A stretch of DNA of 38,446 nucleotides from contig KZ836065.1 of the NCBI GenBank assembly GCA_003255745.1, positions 1-38,446 on the forward strand, read 5' to 3'. Below, piece by piece: positions 9,140-17,683 of this stretch. The stretch's first letter is position 1, and each line of letters starts with the position of its first letter. Made by a program: the position numbers and the translations under genes. This DNA is from Paracoccus saliphilus. Its GTDB lineage: Bacteria > Pseudomonadota > Alphaproteobacteria > Rhodobacterales > Rhodobacteraceae. A model generated the notes under the pieces. The model saw nothing but the letters and a program-made list of their open reading frames with translations. It did not search any database and was not told the DNA's origin.

Positions 9140-9886
9140 GTGTCAGAACGATACGCCCGGACCCGACATGACCCCATGCCGGCCACCGCAACCTCGTTTC
9201 AGGTGCGCGGTCGCTTCCTGACGGCGCTGGTTCTTCGCATCGACACACAAACCGTGGACGACGCCTTTTACGCGCAGCTTGACAAGCAACTGCGCAAGAC
9301 GCCCCAGTTCTTTTCCGGCGCGCCGATGGTTCTGGATCTGGCCAATGCCGCCTGCTTCCATGACCCCGACCGCATCCGCGACCTGGTCGGAAACCTGCGG
9401 CAGCGCGAGCTGCAGGTCTTCGGGGTCGAAAAGGCGGCCGCCATGGACCCTGCCGTGCTGCAGTCCCTGGGCCTGATCGCTGTGACCGCTGGCCGGGATG
9501 CGCCCCTGCCGCGCGAGGCCAGCCCTGCCGCACCAGCCCCCGAAGCGCCGCACCGGACAGAAAACAAGGTCATCCGTTCGCCGGTAAGATCGGGACAAAT
9601 GATCATGGCGGAACATGGCGACCTGACGGTGATCGGCTCGGTCGCCTCGGGGGCCGAACTGATCGCGGCGGGCAACATCCACGTCTATGGCCCCCTGCGC
9701 GGCCGAGCCATGGCCGGATGCCACGGCGACGAGGGTGCGCATATCTTCTGCCAGAGCCTGAACGCCGAGCTGGTCGCCATCGCAGGGTTGTACCAGACCA
9801 GCGAGACGCTGGACGTGGCCGCCCACCAGCGCTGCACGCATATCTATCTGGAGGATGAAAAGCTTCGCATGGAGGTTATCGGATGA
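9140..9886 (+). CDS. minC: Septum-site inhibitor MinC
   Basis: MinC, about 248 aa, inhibits FtsZ ring formation away from mid-cell. The N-terminal FtsZ-inhibiting domain runs to about residue 115 (FQVRGRFLTALVLRI, APMVLDLANAACF). A proline-rich linker (PAAPAPEAP) joins it to the beta-helical MinD-binding domain (VRSGQMIMAEHGDLTVIGSV, GNIHVYGPLRGRAMAG, ELVAIAG). The start is uncertain: GTG at 9140 has AGGAG 12 nt upstream, while ATG at 9176 has no visible site. Its stop overlaps the minD start (ATGA), showing a minCDE operon. The 287 bp between the second ku and this gene holds the divergent promoters. Confidence 0.93.
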   Translation: MSERYARTRHDPMPATATSFQVRGRFLTALVLRIDTQTVDDAFYAQLDKQLRKTPQFFSGAPMVLDLANAACFHDPDRIRDLVGNLRQRELQVFGVEKAAAMDPAVLQSLGLIAVTAGRDAPLPREASPAAPAPEAPHRTENKVIRSPVRSGQMIMAEHGDLTVIGSVASGAELIAAGNIHVYGPLRGRAMAGCHGDEGAHIFCQSLNAELVAIAGLYQTSETLDVAAHQRCTHIYLEDEKLRMEVIG

Positions 9887-10731
9887 CAACAGAACCCAAG
9901 AACAATCCGCCGCTCGGGCGGGTCATCGTGATCACCTCGGGCAAGGGGGGCGTCGGCAAGACGACCTCGTCCGCGGCGATCTCGGCAGGGCTTGCCAAGC
10001 AGGGCTTCAAGACGGTCGTGATCGACTTCGACGTGGGCCTGCGCAACCTGGACATGACAATGGGCTGCGAACGCAGGGTCGTCTTCGACTTCATCAATGT
10101 CATCCAGGGCGATGCCAAGCTCAAGCAGGCGCTGATCAAGGACAAGCGGCTGGACACGCTGTCCATCCTGCCGACCTCGCAGACCCGCGACAAGGACGCC
10201 CTGACCAAGGAGGGCGTTGAAAAGGTTCTGAACGAACTGAAGGCCGAATTCGACTACATCGTCTGCGACAGCCCCGCCGGGATCGAGCATGGTGCGCAGA
10301 TGGCGATGCATTATGCCGACGAGGCCGTGGTGGTCACAAACCCCGAGGTGTCCTCGGTCCGCGACAGTGATCGGGTCTTGGGCCTGCTGAGCAGCCAGAC
10401 CAAGCGCGCCGAGACTGTCGGCGCCGAGCCGATCAAGGCGCAGGTCCTGATCACCCGCTATGACCAGGACCGCGTTGACCGTGGCGAGATGATGACCGTC
10501 GATGACGTGCTGGAGATTCTGGCCGTGCCGCTGCTGGGCGTCGTTCCCGAAAGCAAGGCGATCCTGAAGGCATCGAACGTCGGCACACCCGTCACGCTGG
10601 ACGGTCCTTCGGCTGCGGCGCAGGCTTATGACGATGCCGTTTCGCGCCTAACCGGCACACAGGTCGAGATGCGCATCGTCGGAGAGCGGCGTCCCGGCCT
10701 CTTCCAGCGTCTGTTCGGGCGGGCGTCATGA
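9883..10731 (+). CDS. minD: Septum-site determining ATPase MinD
   Basis: MinD, 282 aa, a membrane-cycling ATPase of the ParA/MinD family. The deviant Walker A motif SGKGGVGKT has the signature lysine K21 and the P-loop lysine K26. VIDFDVGLRNLDM and the CDSPAGIE motif follow. The C-terminal amphipathic helix that binds membrane is present (RRPGLFQRLFGR). It overlaps minC upstream and minE downstream by ATGA. All expected residues are intact, so it should work with the flanking MinC and MinE. Confidence 0.97.
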   Translation: MTTEPKNNPPLGRVIVITSGKGGVGKTTSSAAISAGLAKQGFKTVVIDFDVGLRNLDMTMGCERRVVFDFINVIQGDAKLKQALIKDKRLDTLSILPTSQTRDKDALTKEGVEKVLNELKAEFDYIVCDSPAGIEHGAQMAMHYADEAVVVTNPEVSSVRDSDRVLGLLSSQTKRAETVGAEPIKAQVLITRYDQDRVDRGEMMTVDDVLEILAVPLLGVVPESKAILKASNVGTPVTLDGPSAAAQAYDDAVSRLTGTQVEMRIVGERRPGLFQRLFGRAS

Positions 10732-11006
10732 ACCTGTTCGGTTTCGCCCGCAAAAAGCACCCGCCCGCCTCAGCGCAGACTGCCAAGGACCGCCTTCAGA
10801 TCCTTTTGGCGCACGAACGCAGCAGCACCGGCACCGCCGAGGCGGATTATCTGCCCATGCTGCAGCGCGAGATCGTCGCGGTGATCCGCAAGCATGTTCC
10901 CATCGGCGACAACGATGTCGAGGTCCGGATGGAGCGTGGCAACCAGATGTCAAGCCTGGAGATCAACATCGAACTGCCCGGCGCCGCCGGGACCAAGGCG
11001 GGCTGA
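10728..11006 (+). CDS. minE: Cell division topological specificity factor MinE
   Basis: MinE, 92 aa, drives pole-to-pole oscillation by stimulating the MinD ATPase. The N-terminal membrane-targeting segment (MNLFGFARKK), the MinD-activating helix (AKDRLQILLAHERSS), then LPMLQREIVAVIRKHVPI and a C-terminal beta strand (VEVRMERGN, LEINIELP) match the family throughout. It overlaps the end of minD by four bases and is the last gene of the operon. Confidence 0.96.
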   Translation: MNLFGFARKKHPPASAQTAKDRLQILLAHERSSTGTAEADYLPMLQREIVAVIRKHVPIGDNDVEVRMERGNQMSSLEINIELPGAAGTKAG

Positions 11007-11218
11007 CGGCATCTTGCAACCCGCTTGGGGTGGCATGCCATTAGCGGCTGGCGTCCGAACCGTCTTCTGCACCCTGAATGGGGCGTGTCCCGCGTGGTCG
11101 GGTCCCGCCTGCCCTTCCGTCTCTGGAACAAATGCCCTCCCAGATGCTTGGGGCTGCAGCGGGACGGTTGTCGCATCGCTGCGGCCCCTCTCGATCCACC
11201 AAAAACGGAAGGTGTCGG

Positions 11219-12220
11219 ATGGCCAGGGATGCAGAAGACATTGAAAGCGGGCTGCAAGGGCGGCGGCTTTCGGCCAGCAAGCTTGCGTTTGGCGGTGTGG
11301 CTGCGCTGGCGGCGGTGGCCTATGCCAACCACCATTTGGCTCGCCAGGCCGAGCATGACAATCCGCCGGCGGGACGATTCCTGCGCATTGGCGATGTCCG
11401 CTTGCATTACATGGAACAGGGCTCGGGTCCGCCCCTGGTGCTGCTTCATGGCAACGGCAGCATGATACAGGACTTCCAGACCAGCGGACTGCTGGACCTG
11501 GCTGCCACGCGTCACCGCGTGATTGTCTTCGACCGCCCCGGCTATGGACACAGCAACCGCCCGCGCAGCACGATCTGGAGCGATCAGGCCCAAGCCGACC
11601 TGATCGCCACCGCGCTTGCACGACTGCAGATCGGCCCCGCGATCATCGCCGGCCATTCGTGGGGCTGCTCGGTGGCAGTTGCGCTTGCACAACGCCATCC
11701 CGGGCTGGTCAAAGGTCTTGTTCTGGCGTCCGGCTATTATTATCCCACCGCACGTCTCGACGTGGCGCTCATGTCGGGGCCTGCCTTGCCGGTGATCGGG
11801 GACGTTGCCCGCTATACTGCCTCGCCGCTGCTTGCGCGGCTTCTCTGGCCTGCGCTGTTGAAAAAGCTGTTCGGGCCAAGGCGCGTCCCGGCCAAGTTCA
11901 GCGGTTTCCCCAAGGGGCTGGCCGTGCGTCCCTCACAGATCCGCGCCAGTGCCGAAGAATCGGGGCTGATGATCCCGGATGCCGCCTCCGCCTGCAGCGA
12001 CTATTCAAGCCTCAAGATTCCCGTCGCGATCATTGCAGGCGCGGACGACCGGCTGATCGACCCGCAATCGCAGTCGGCCCGGCTTCACCGAGACATCGGC
12101 CAGAGCAGCCTTCATCTGATCCCAGGGGCGGGCCATATGATCCACCAGACCGACACGAAGGCCGTAATGTCCGCGATCGATCACGTCCAGTCGGCGGTGG
12201 TCGACGGCGGGCTGGAATAG
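11219..12220 (+). CDS. Alpha/beta hydrolase with N-terminal membrane anchor
   Basis: A 333-aa alpha/beta-fold hydrolase. The oxyanion-hole motif is LLHGNGS, the nucleophile S147 sits in GHSWGCS, the acid is likely the Asp in AGADDRLI, and the catalytic His is in GAGHMIHQ. A single hydrophobic stretch near residues 20-37 (KLAFGGVAALAAVAYA) precedes the catalytic domain and looks like a signal anchor. The start at 11219 is chosen for its GGAAGG site 7 nt upstream. The sequence does not separate an esterase, lipase or epoxide-hydrolase-like role. It is preceded by a 212-bp gap after minE, so it is probably transcribed separately. Confidence 0.85.
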   Translation: MARDAEDIESGLQGRRLSASKLAFGGVAALAAVAYANHHLARQAEHDNPPAGRFLRIGDVRLHYMEQGSGPPLVLLHGNGSMIQDFQTSGLLDLAATRHRVIVFDRPGYGHSNRPRSTIWSDQAQADLIATALARLQIGPAIIAGHSWGCSVAVALAQRHPGLVKGLVLASGYYYPTARLDVALMSGPALPVIGDVARYTASPLLARLLWPALLKKLFGPRRVPAKFSGFPKGLAVRPSQIRASAEESGLMIPDAASACSDYSSLKIPVAIIAGADDRLIDPQSQSARLHRDIGQSSLHLIPGAGHMIHQTDTKAVMSAIDHVQSAVVDGGLE

Positions 12221-12523
12221 CGCCTGACCATCCAGGCCGGTTGTCAGCGCGGAATATTGCGCTGCTCAGACCGCCGGCCCTGCCTTTGGGTCCGGGAAAC
12301 CTGCACCGGGGCTTGTGCCTGAGGGGGTGGTGCATGAGTACTGACGGAATGATGACGCCAAGTACAGCCTGTTGTTCTGGATCGTATTGGCATGCCTGCC
12401 ATCACAAGAAACGCAACAGGGTCCATGAGGGCCAAGTCTAGACCGCCAACGCCAAGGTAATTGCAATCCGGACCGCCGTCGGCTGCCCCGTCGCAGGACG
12501 GTGCTGAGGCGCGACATTGGTTT

Positions 12524-12553
12524 CAACATTGCCCCGTCAGGTGGGGCATGTTG
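12524..12553. repeat. Intergenic palindrome, 11-bp stem
   Basis: CAACATtGCCCC (12524-12535) pairs with GGGGCATGTTG (12543-12553) around the loop gtcaggt, with one bulged T. It is 300 bp from the nearest gene end and has no T-run, so it is not an obvious terminator. It could be a REP-like unit. Confidence 0.6.
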
Positions 12554-12737
12554 CCGCCAAACACACAAAGCCCGCGATACATGGCGATGCGCTGACCTGT
12601 ACCAAAAGCACTTTACGGACCGGCAGTCAGCAAACGGTTGCCGAAATCTCGTTGGCATGTAGGCTGCTGGCCCGACGCGGCGCGATTTGGCGGTTTGCTG
12701 TTTCACGCTTCGAAGAACGCGATGCCGCCGTTTAACA

Positions 12738-12766
12738 GCCCAAAGACCAACTTCGGAACCTTGGGC
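12738..12766 (-). terminator. Weak stem-loop after the SDR gene
   Basis: GCCCAA (12738-12743) and TTGGGC (12761-12766) form a 6-bp stem just downstream of the minus-strand SDR stop codon. There is no clear T-run; low confidence. Confidence 0.25.
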
Positions 12767-12774
12767 TTCCTCCG

Positions 12775-13539
12775 TTACGGCGCGGTATATCCCCCGTCAA
12801 CAAGGTGATAGCTGCCGGTGATGAAGCTGGCGCGGCCCGACAACAGAAAGCACGTCAAGGCCGAAACCTCGGCCGGCGTGCCGATCCGCCCCATCGGGTG
12901 CAGCGCCGCCAGCCCGGCCATGACCTCGGGCGACAGGTTTTCGGACAGCAGCGGCGTGTCGATGAAGGCGGGCCCGACCGCATTGATGCGAATCCCGGCC
13001 TGTGCATATTCCATCGCCGCTGTCCGGGTCAGCCCCAGAAGCCCATGCTTGGCTGCGACGTAAGGCGCGGCATTGGCGAAGCCCACGGATCCGAGAATTG
13101 AGGCCATGTTGACGATCGCTCCGCCCCCGGTGCGCTGCATTGCGGGGATCTGCCATCGCATGCCGTTGAAAACCCCGTTCAGGTTGATGTCGATGACGCG
13201 GCGCCAATCGCTGGCCGGATACTCGCCCGTGGGCAGGCTGGGACCGCCGATGCCGGCGTTGTTGACCGCCATGTGCAGACCGCCGCCCTCTGCCTCGGCA
13301 TACTCTACCAAGGCGCGCATGGCTGCCTCGTCGGTCACATCTGCCGCAAAGGGGCGGGCCTCGCCGCCACGGGCCGCAATCTCATCTGAAACCGCGCGGC
13401 AGGCGTCGTGCAGAAGATCGTTGACCACGACCAGCGCCCCCGACGCGCCCAACTCCAAAGCGATCTCGCGCCCGATCCCTGAAGCGGCGCCGGTCACGAT
13501 GGCGGTCCGCCCATGGAAGGCAAAATGGATGTCGGTCAT
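12775..13539 (-). CDS. SDR-family NAD(P)-dependent oxidoreductase
   Basis: A classical short-chain dehydrogenase/reductase, 254 aa, FabG-like. The cofactor motif is TGAASGIG (near residues 13-20), the structural motif is NNAGIG, a Ser near 147 lies in NMASILGSVG, and the catalytic Y160-x3-K164 is in YVAAK. The C-terminus SGRASFITGSYHLVDGGYTAP is typical. The start at 13539 has AGGAG 8 nt upstream; further upstream in-frame sequence is not coding in character. It stands alone, convergent with nothing recognisable and flanked by decayed DNA, so the substrate is unknown. Confidence 0.92.
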   Translation of the reverse strand: MTDIHFAFHGRTAIVTGAASGIGREIALELGASGALVVVNDLLHDACRAVSDEIAARGGEARPFAADVTDEAAMRALVEYAEAEGGGLHMAVNNAGIGGPSLPTGEYPASDWRRVIDINLNGVFNGMRWQIPAMQRTGGGAIVNMASILGSVGFANAAPYVAAKHGLLGLTRTAAMEYAQAGIRINAVGPAFIDTPLLSENLSPEVMAGLAALHPMGRIGTPAEVSALTCFLLSGRASFITGSYHLVDGGYTAP

Positions 13540-14131
13540 CTGGGTTCTCCTGCTGCTGGTCTGCCCCGCTTCTGGCACCAATGTCGCGGTCCTGCCTTGA
13601 TCCAGGTCAGGCAGGCGCAAAAATCCATGAGTGACCGGTTGTCATCAGCAGGAAGTTTCTGGAACGGCCACGATCCAGCTATGGAGCACCGTGTTGCGCG
13701 ATACGCAGATTTCGCCATCGCCGATGCAGCCAGACTGCCGGTTCACCAGGTGGCGCAGTTCGACCGTGACTTGCGGTGTGGCGGATCGGGGCGCCACGCG
13801 GATAAACCCGCACTCGACATGCGGGGCGCCACCTTCATCTGCTCAGAATCGGAGGACAGCTGCATGTCCGCCACATCGTCCATGCAGCAGAGGATACTGT
13901 CCACGCTTGATCTGTTCACGCGGATCCGTTTGCCGTGGCTGATGGCGCTCAGGCTCGTCTTATCTATGTGCTGCAGCACCTGGCGGACCGGCGGGAACCG
14001 ACGCTGAACCGCTCCATCAGGTCGCATCCCGACAGAAGGGCGGCGGCAAGGGCAATTTGCCATGGGCCATGGGTTGCGAAAACGTTCAAACACACGAGCT
14101 AAAAATAGTTCACCTACGCGATGTCATTTCG
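13540..14131. other. Gene-poor, decayed interval (592 bp)
   Basis: Several partly open frames exist on both strands, but none has a ribosome site, a conserved motif or a neighbour that would explain it. The stretch adjoins an IS5-type transposase relic on its right, so it may be remnant accessory DNA. The SDR promoter must lie at its left edge. Confidence 0.45.
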
Positions 14132-14330
14132 ATGATCCCGGTGCGCAAGTTCCGCAAGGCGCACATTGCCGTAGACCCAATCCTTGGCCGGGTGCGCAAT
14201 TCTGCTGAACGGTGCTTCAACAGGCCCCAAATTGCCTGCCTGTCACCACACGCTACGACAAGACCGCCGAGAACTTCTTCGGCCTCGTCGCCATCATATC
14301 GATCCGCCTCTGGCTCTATCATGTGTCGGC
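14132..14330 (+). pseudogene. IS5-family transposase C-terminal relic
   Basis: A fragment of an IS5-family (IS427-like) transposase C-terminus in two frames. RVRNSAERCFNRPQIACL is read in one frame (codons from 14132). After a shift near 14225-14235, VTTRYDKTAENFFGLVAIIS, followed by IRLWL, is read in another. The pattern RN..ER.FN...(x)n..TRYDKTA..F......IRLWL is the usual IS5 DDE C-terminus. No start, no N-terminal half and no clear inverted repeat remain. It lies between the SDR gene and the cyclodeaminase gene. Confidence 0.8.
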
Positions 14331-14402
14331 ATGCATCCTATGGAACCGATCAAGCCTTGCAGTACGACCAAGGCGCCGGCAACTTCATCTATGGCGACAG
14401 GT

Positions 14403-15347
14403 CTAGAAAGACGCAGCGATGTGGGACGCGATCATCAGGTCCAGGTGCGCGCCGCCGCCATTCTTGAAGACCGTCACCTCTTCGGCCGAGCTGCGCGCCG
14501 GCGTGGTCCGCGCCACAAGGTCGTAAAGGTCCCCTTGGACGCTTTCTTCCGTGATCGCGCCGGATGCGATGGGCATCATGAGTTCTCCGATATGGCCCAA
14601 GGTCGTGTTGCGGCTGTCGACGTAAAGCGCGGCCTTCGTCATCAGCAGGTCATCGGCCTCTCGCATGTCGGCCTTGTAGGCGCCGATCAGGTCCACATGG
14701 CTACCGGGCTGAACCCAGTCTCCCAGGATCAGCGGCTCGCGCGACATGGTGGCCGAGGAAATGATGTCCGCAGCCTCGACCGCCTCCCGCAGATCTGGAA
14801 CTGCGACCAGCTGCGGCGGCATCCGGCCCATCTCCGCCACCAGCGCTTCGGCCTGTTCGAAACGACGCGCCCAGACTGTGATCCGATCAAGATGCGGGAA
14901 CGCACTGGCATAGGCTTGCACAAGACTGGCCGCGACCGTCCCTGCTCCGACGATCAGCAGATGCCGGCTGTTGGGGCGCGCCAGAAGCTGCGCGCCAAGG
15001 ACGGAATCGCCTGCCGTCTTGAACTCGGTCACCAGGCGGCTGTCGATGATGGCGCGGGGCGACCCGTCTTCAGGTCCAAAGACCAGCATCGCGCCCTGCA
15101 CCGTCGGCAGATTTCGGCGGGGATTGGCGTCAAAGACGGTGACGGATTTGACACCGTATCCCAAGCCCTCGATATAGGCCGCGCGGCTCAGCAGGGTGCC
15201 GGTCGCGGGGCCCAGAAAGATGTCTCCGACCTGCGCACGCGGAAGCAGATGGCCACCGCGCAGTGCCTCGATCGCCCCTGACCACGTGATGTGATCCCGT
15301 CCTTCGTCATAGGTCACGACACGGGGCTGGATGTGGTTGATCGGCAT
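14403..15347 (-). CDS. Ornithine cyclodeaminase / mu-crystallin family protein
   Basis: A 314-aa NAD(P)-dependent enzyme of the ornithine cyclodeaminase/mu-crystallin family. The Rossmann motif is VGAGTVAASL. Family blocks GYGVKSVTVFDANPRRNLPT, PRAIIDSRLVTEFKTAGDS and GSHVDLIGAYKADMREAD are seen, the last with the conserved Asp of the active-site region. Members either turn ornithine into proline or reduce cyclic imines such as pyrroline-2-carboxylate. It lies 157 bp downstream of a demethylase gene of the N-methylproline/dimethylglycine type on the same strand, which suggests a shared role in betaine or proline-derivative breakdown (inference). GGAG lies before the ATG at 15347. Confidence 0.88.
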   Translation of the reverse strand: MPINHIQPRVVTYDEGRDHITWSGAIEALRGGHLLPRAQVGDIFLGPATGTLLSRAAYIEGLGYGVKSVTVFDANPRRNLPTVQGAMLVFGPEDGSPRAIIDSRLVTEFKTAGDSVLGAQLLARPNSRHLLIVGAGTVAASLVQAYASAFPHLDRITVWARRFEQAEALVAEMGRMPPQLVAVPDLREAVEAADIISSATMSREPLILGDWVQPGSHVDLIGAYKADMREADDLLMTKAALYVDSRNTTLGHIGELMMPIASGAITEESVQGDLYDLVARTTPARSSAEEVTVFKNGGGAHLDLMIASHIAASF

Positions 15348-15382
15348 GGTAGGTCTCCGGTTCAAGGGGCCGTCGGCGCGGG

Positions 15383-15488
15383 CGGATCCAGAGCCGTTGC
15401 ATGGGCTGCTGGTGGATCCGACTGCGCTGCGGCTATCTCTGCATGATGGCTAGCCGGTCAGGGCTTGCGCGGCAACTGGCCCGCAAGC
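15383..15488. repeat. Two intercistronic inverted repeats
   Basis: CGGATCCA (15383-15390) and TGGATCCG (15413-15420) are a perfect 8-bp inverted repeat. A second stem at 15463-15488 pairs GCTTGCGcGG with CCCGCAAGC (one bulged C). They fill the gap between the demethylase and cyclodeaminase genes and may adjust mRNA processing or partial termination. Confidence 0.45.
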
Positions 15489-15504
15489 GGATGCCACGCC
15501 AGCC

Positions 15505-17541
15505 CTACAGGTCCTTTACCAGGCGCAGGGCGTCGTAGATTGCGGCATGGGTGTTGCGGGCGGCGACCGCGTCGCCGATGCGGAACAGGCGGAATCTGCC
15601 TTCAGGGTTCGTGCCGACAGCCTGGCGTTGGCCCGCAATCAGGGCATCATGATCGACCTCGCCCAGGTTCTTCGACAGCGGCTTCAGCTCGAAATACAGC
15701 TGGTCCAGCGGTCGGGTGCCGTGGTTCACCACAACCTGATCAACCAGCCGGTCGCGCGTCATGTCTCCGTAATCGCTGCCAAGCGTCGCGCGCAGCCGGT
15801 TGCCGTCGCGCAGGACCGACAGCAGCCGCCAGGTCACCGTGAAGGTGACGTCGCGCCGCTGCAGGCTGCGCATGTAGGGCACCAGGTTCATCGCCATCAC
15901 CTCGGGGGCAAAGCTGCGGTCGGGGGTCACGATCTCGACCGTGGCCCCGGTCGCGGCGATGATGTCGGCGGCCTGCAGCGCGGCGTGGTCCCCGGCATCG
16001 TCGAAGATCAGGACGTTCTGGCCGGGCTTCACGTCGCCGGACAGGATGTCCCAGGCCGAACAGACCAGGTCGTTGCCCTGCGTCAGAACCTCGGTATGGG
16101 GCAGGCCGCCGGTGGCGATAACCACCTCGTCGGGGTTCGTGGCCAGCACGTCGGCGGCCTCGGCAAAGGTGTTGAAATGAAAGCGCACGTCGCGCTTTGC
16201 GCACATCGCCATCCGCCACGAGATAATCGAGATCATTTCGCGCCGGCGCTCTTGCTGGGCGGTCAGGCGGATCTGGCCGCCGGGATTGTCTGCGGCCTCA
16301 AAGACCGTAACCTGGTGGCCGCGCTCTGCCGCGACGCGGGCGGCCTCAAGTCCCGCGGGACCGGCGCCCACGACTGTCACTCGGCGCTTTTCGGGCGCGG
16401 GAGGGATGTCATGTGGCATCGTCTCCTCGCGGCCCGTGGCGGCGTTGTGCAGGCAAAAGGCCATGCCGCCCTGATAGATCCGGTCGAGGCAATAGTTCGC
16501 ACCGACACAGGGGCGAATGTCATCCTCGCGCCTCTCGATCACCTTGCGGACCAGATGCGGGTCGGCCATGTGCGCCCGCGTCATTCCCACCATGTCCAAG
16601 AGGCCCGAAGCAATGGCATGCCGCGCCGTTGCCACGTCGGGGATCTTGGCGGCGTGGAAGGTCGGGAAGCCCGTCGCGCGGCGGATTTCTCCGGCGAAAT
16701 CCAGATGCGGGGCATTCCGCATCCCCTGCACCGGGATCACGTCCGTCAGGCCGGCATCGGTGTCGATATGGCCGCGCACCACGTTCAGGAAATCGACCAG
16801 CCCGCTGTTCTTGAGCATGTGCGAGACCTGCAGGCCTTCATCGCGGTTCATCCCGCCCGCCAGAACCTGATCCCCAGTATAGCGTAGCCCGACAATGAAG
16901 TCCGGCCCACAGCGGTCGCGGATCGCGCCCAGCACCTCCATCGTGAAACGCAGCCGGTTCTCCAGGCTGCCGCCATAGGGGGCGTCCAAGTCATTGGTCA
17001 GCGGCGACCAGAACTGCTCCAGCAGGTGGCCATAAGCTTCCAATTCGATCCCGTCGACGCCGGCGGCCTTCATGCGTTCCGCCGCATCGGCGAAGTCGCC
17101 CTTGATGCGGGCGATATCCCAGTCTTCCATCCGCTTGGGAAAGGCGCGATGTGCAGCCTCGCGTTCATGGCCGGGTGCGACCACCGGCAGCCAGTCACCC
17201 TTGTCCCACCGCGTGCGCCGCCCCAGGTGGGTCAGCTGGATCATCACCGCCGCGCCCTGGTCATGGCATTCGTCCACCAGCTGCTTCATCCAGCCGACCA
17301 CTTCGTCCTTCCAGGCCAGGATATTGTTGAAGACCGGCGGGCTGTCGCGCGACACCGCCGCCGACCCTGCCGTCATCGTCAGCGCCACACCGGCCTTTGC
17401 CCGCTCCACGTGATAGGCGCGATACCGCTCCTTGGGCATCCCATCCTCGGGATAGGCCGGCTCGTGGCTGGTGATCATGATGCGGTTGCGCAGCGTCAGG
17501 TGCTTCAGCTGATAGGGCTGCAGAAGCGGATCGTTGAACAT
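15505..17541 (-). CDS. Old-yellow-enzyme/trimethylamine-dehydrogenase-like flavin Fe-S demethylase (DgcA/StcD type)
   Basis: A 678-aa NADH:flavin oxidoreductase. It has an N-terminal FMN TIM barrel (residues about 1-340), a cysteine segment for an Fe-S cluster, then an FAD/NAD(P)-binding domain (VTVVGAGPAGLEAARVAAER; VVIATGG). The architecture is that of trimethylamine dehydrogenase and 2,4-dienoyl-CoA reductase. Sequence style (TSHEPAYPEDGMPKERYRAYH, CVGANYCLDRIYQGG) points to the dimethylglycine/N-methylproline demethylase branch (DgcA, StcD). The cluster segment reads C-V-G-A-N-Y-C followed 12 residues later by C, so the second of the four TMADH cysteines is Ala. Divergent from a TetR regulator and upstream of a cyclodeaminase-family gene. 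The exact N-methyl substrate is not provable from sequence. Confidence 0.88.
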   Translation of the reverse strand: MFNDPLLQPYQLKHLTLRNRIMITSHEPAYPEDGMPKERYRAYHVERAKAGVALTMTAGSAAVSRDSPPVFNNILAWKDEVVGWMKQLVDECHDQGAAVMIQLTHLGRRTRWDKGDWLPVVAPGHEREAAHRAFPKRMEDWDIARIKGDFADAAERMKAAGVDGIELEAYGHLLEQFWSPLTNDLDAPYGGSLENRLRFTMEVLGAIRDRCGPDFIVGLRYTGDQVLAGGMNRDEGLQVSHMLKNSGLVDFLNVVRGHIDTDAGLTDVIPVQGMRNAPHLDFAGEIRRATGFPTFHAAKIPDVATARHAIASGLLDMVGMTRAHMADPHLVRKVIERREDDIRPCVGANYCLDRIYQGGMAFCLHNAATGREETMPHDIPPAPEKRRVTVVGAGPAGLEAARVAAERGHQVTVFEAADNPGGQIRLTAQQERRREMISIISWRMAMCAKRDVRFHFNTFAEAADVLATNPDEVVIATGGLPHTEVLTQGNDLVCSAWDILSGDVKPGQNVLIFDDAGDHAALQAADIIAATGATVEIVTPDRSFAPEVMAMNLVPYMRSLQRRDVTFTVTWRLLSVLRDGNRLRATLGSDYGDMTRDRLVDQVVVNHGTRPLDQLYFELKPLSKNLGEVDHDALIAGQRQAVGTNPEGRFRLFRIGDAVAARNTHAAIYDALRLVKDL

Positions 17542-17580
17542 CGCGAGTTACCTCAGCTGAGAGATGAAGCCGATCTAGCG

Positions 17581-17642
17581 ATGAATGTTCATACATGTCA
17601 ATATAATCGTCATAGCTGTCTTTTCTCAGTTCATTACTGAAC
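17581..17642. promoter_or_regulatory. Two dyads between demethylase and TetR genes (candidate operators)
   Basis: ATGAA-TG-TTCAT (17581-17592) and GTTCA-TTAC-TGAAC (17629-17642) are perfect short inverted repeats that share the half-site TTCA/TGAA. They lie in the 142-bp region between the divergent starts at 17541 and 17684 and are good candidates for binding by the adjacent TetR protein. Confidence 0.5.
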
Positions 17643-17683
17643 CCCGGATTGCAGCCAACAGGGTACTTCGGTATCTTCGCGTC

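Larger units (their letters stand above)
12221..12774. other. Gene-poor interval (554 bp)
   Basis: No convincing gene. Open frames on both strands here (for example minus strand 12266-12706) have no family resemblance or ribosome site. The interval contains a stem-loop at 12524-12553 and a weaker one at 12738-12766. Base use is less GC-rich at third positions than in the neighbouring genes, which suggests decayed DNA. Confidence 0.5.

Noticed and set aside
12266..12706. Possible small gene in the interval after the alpha/beta hydrolase
   Set aside because: No ribosome site, no family pattern, composition unlike neighbouring genes.
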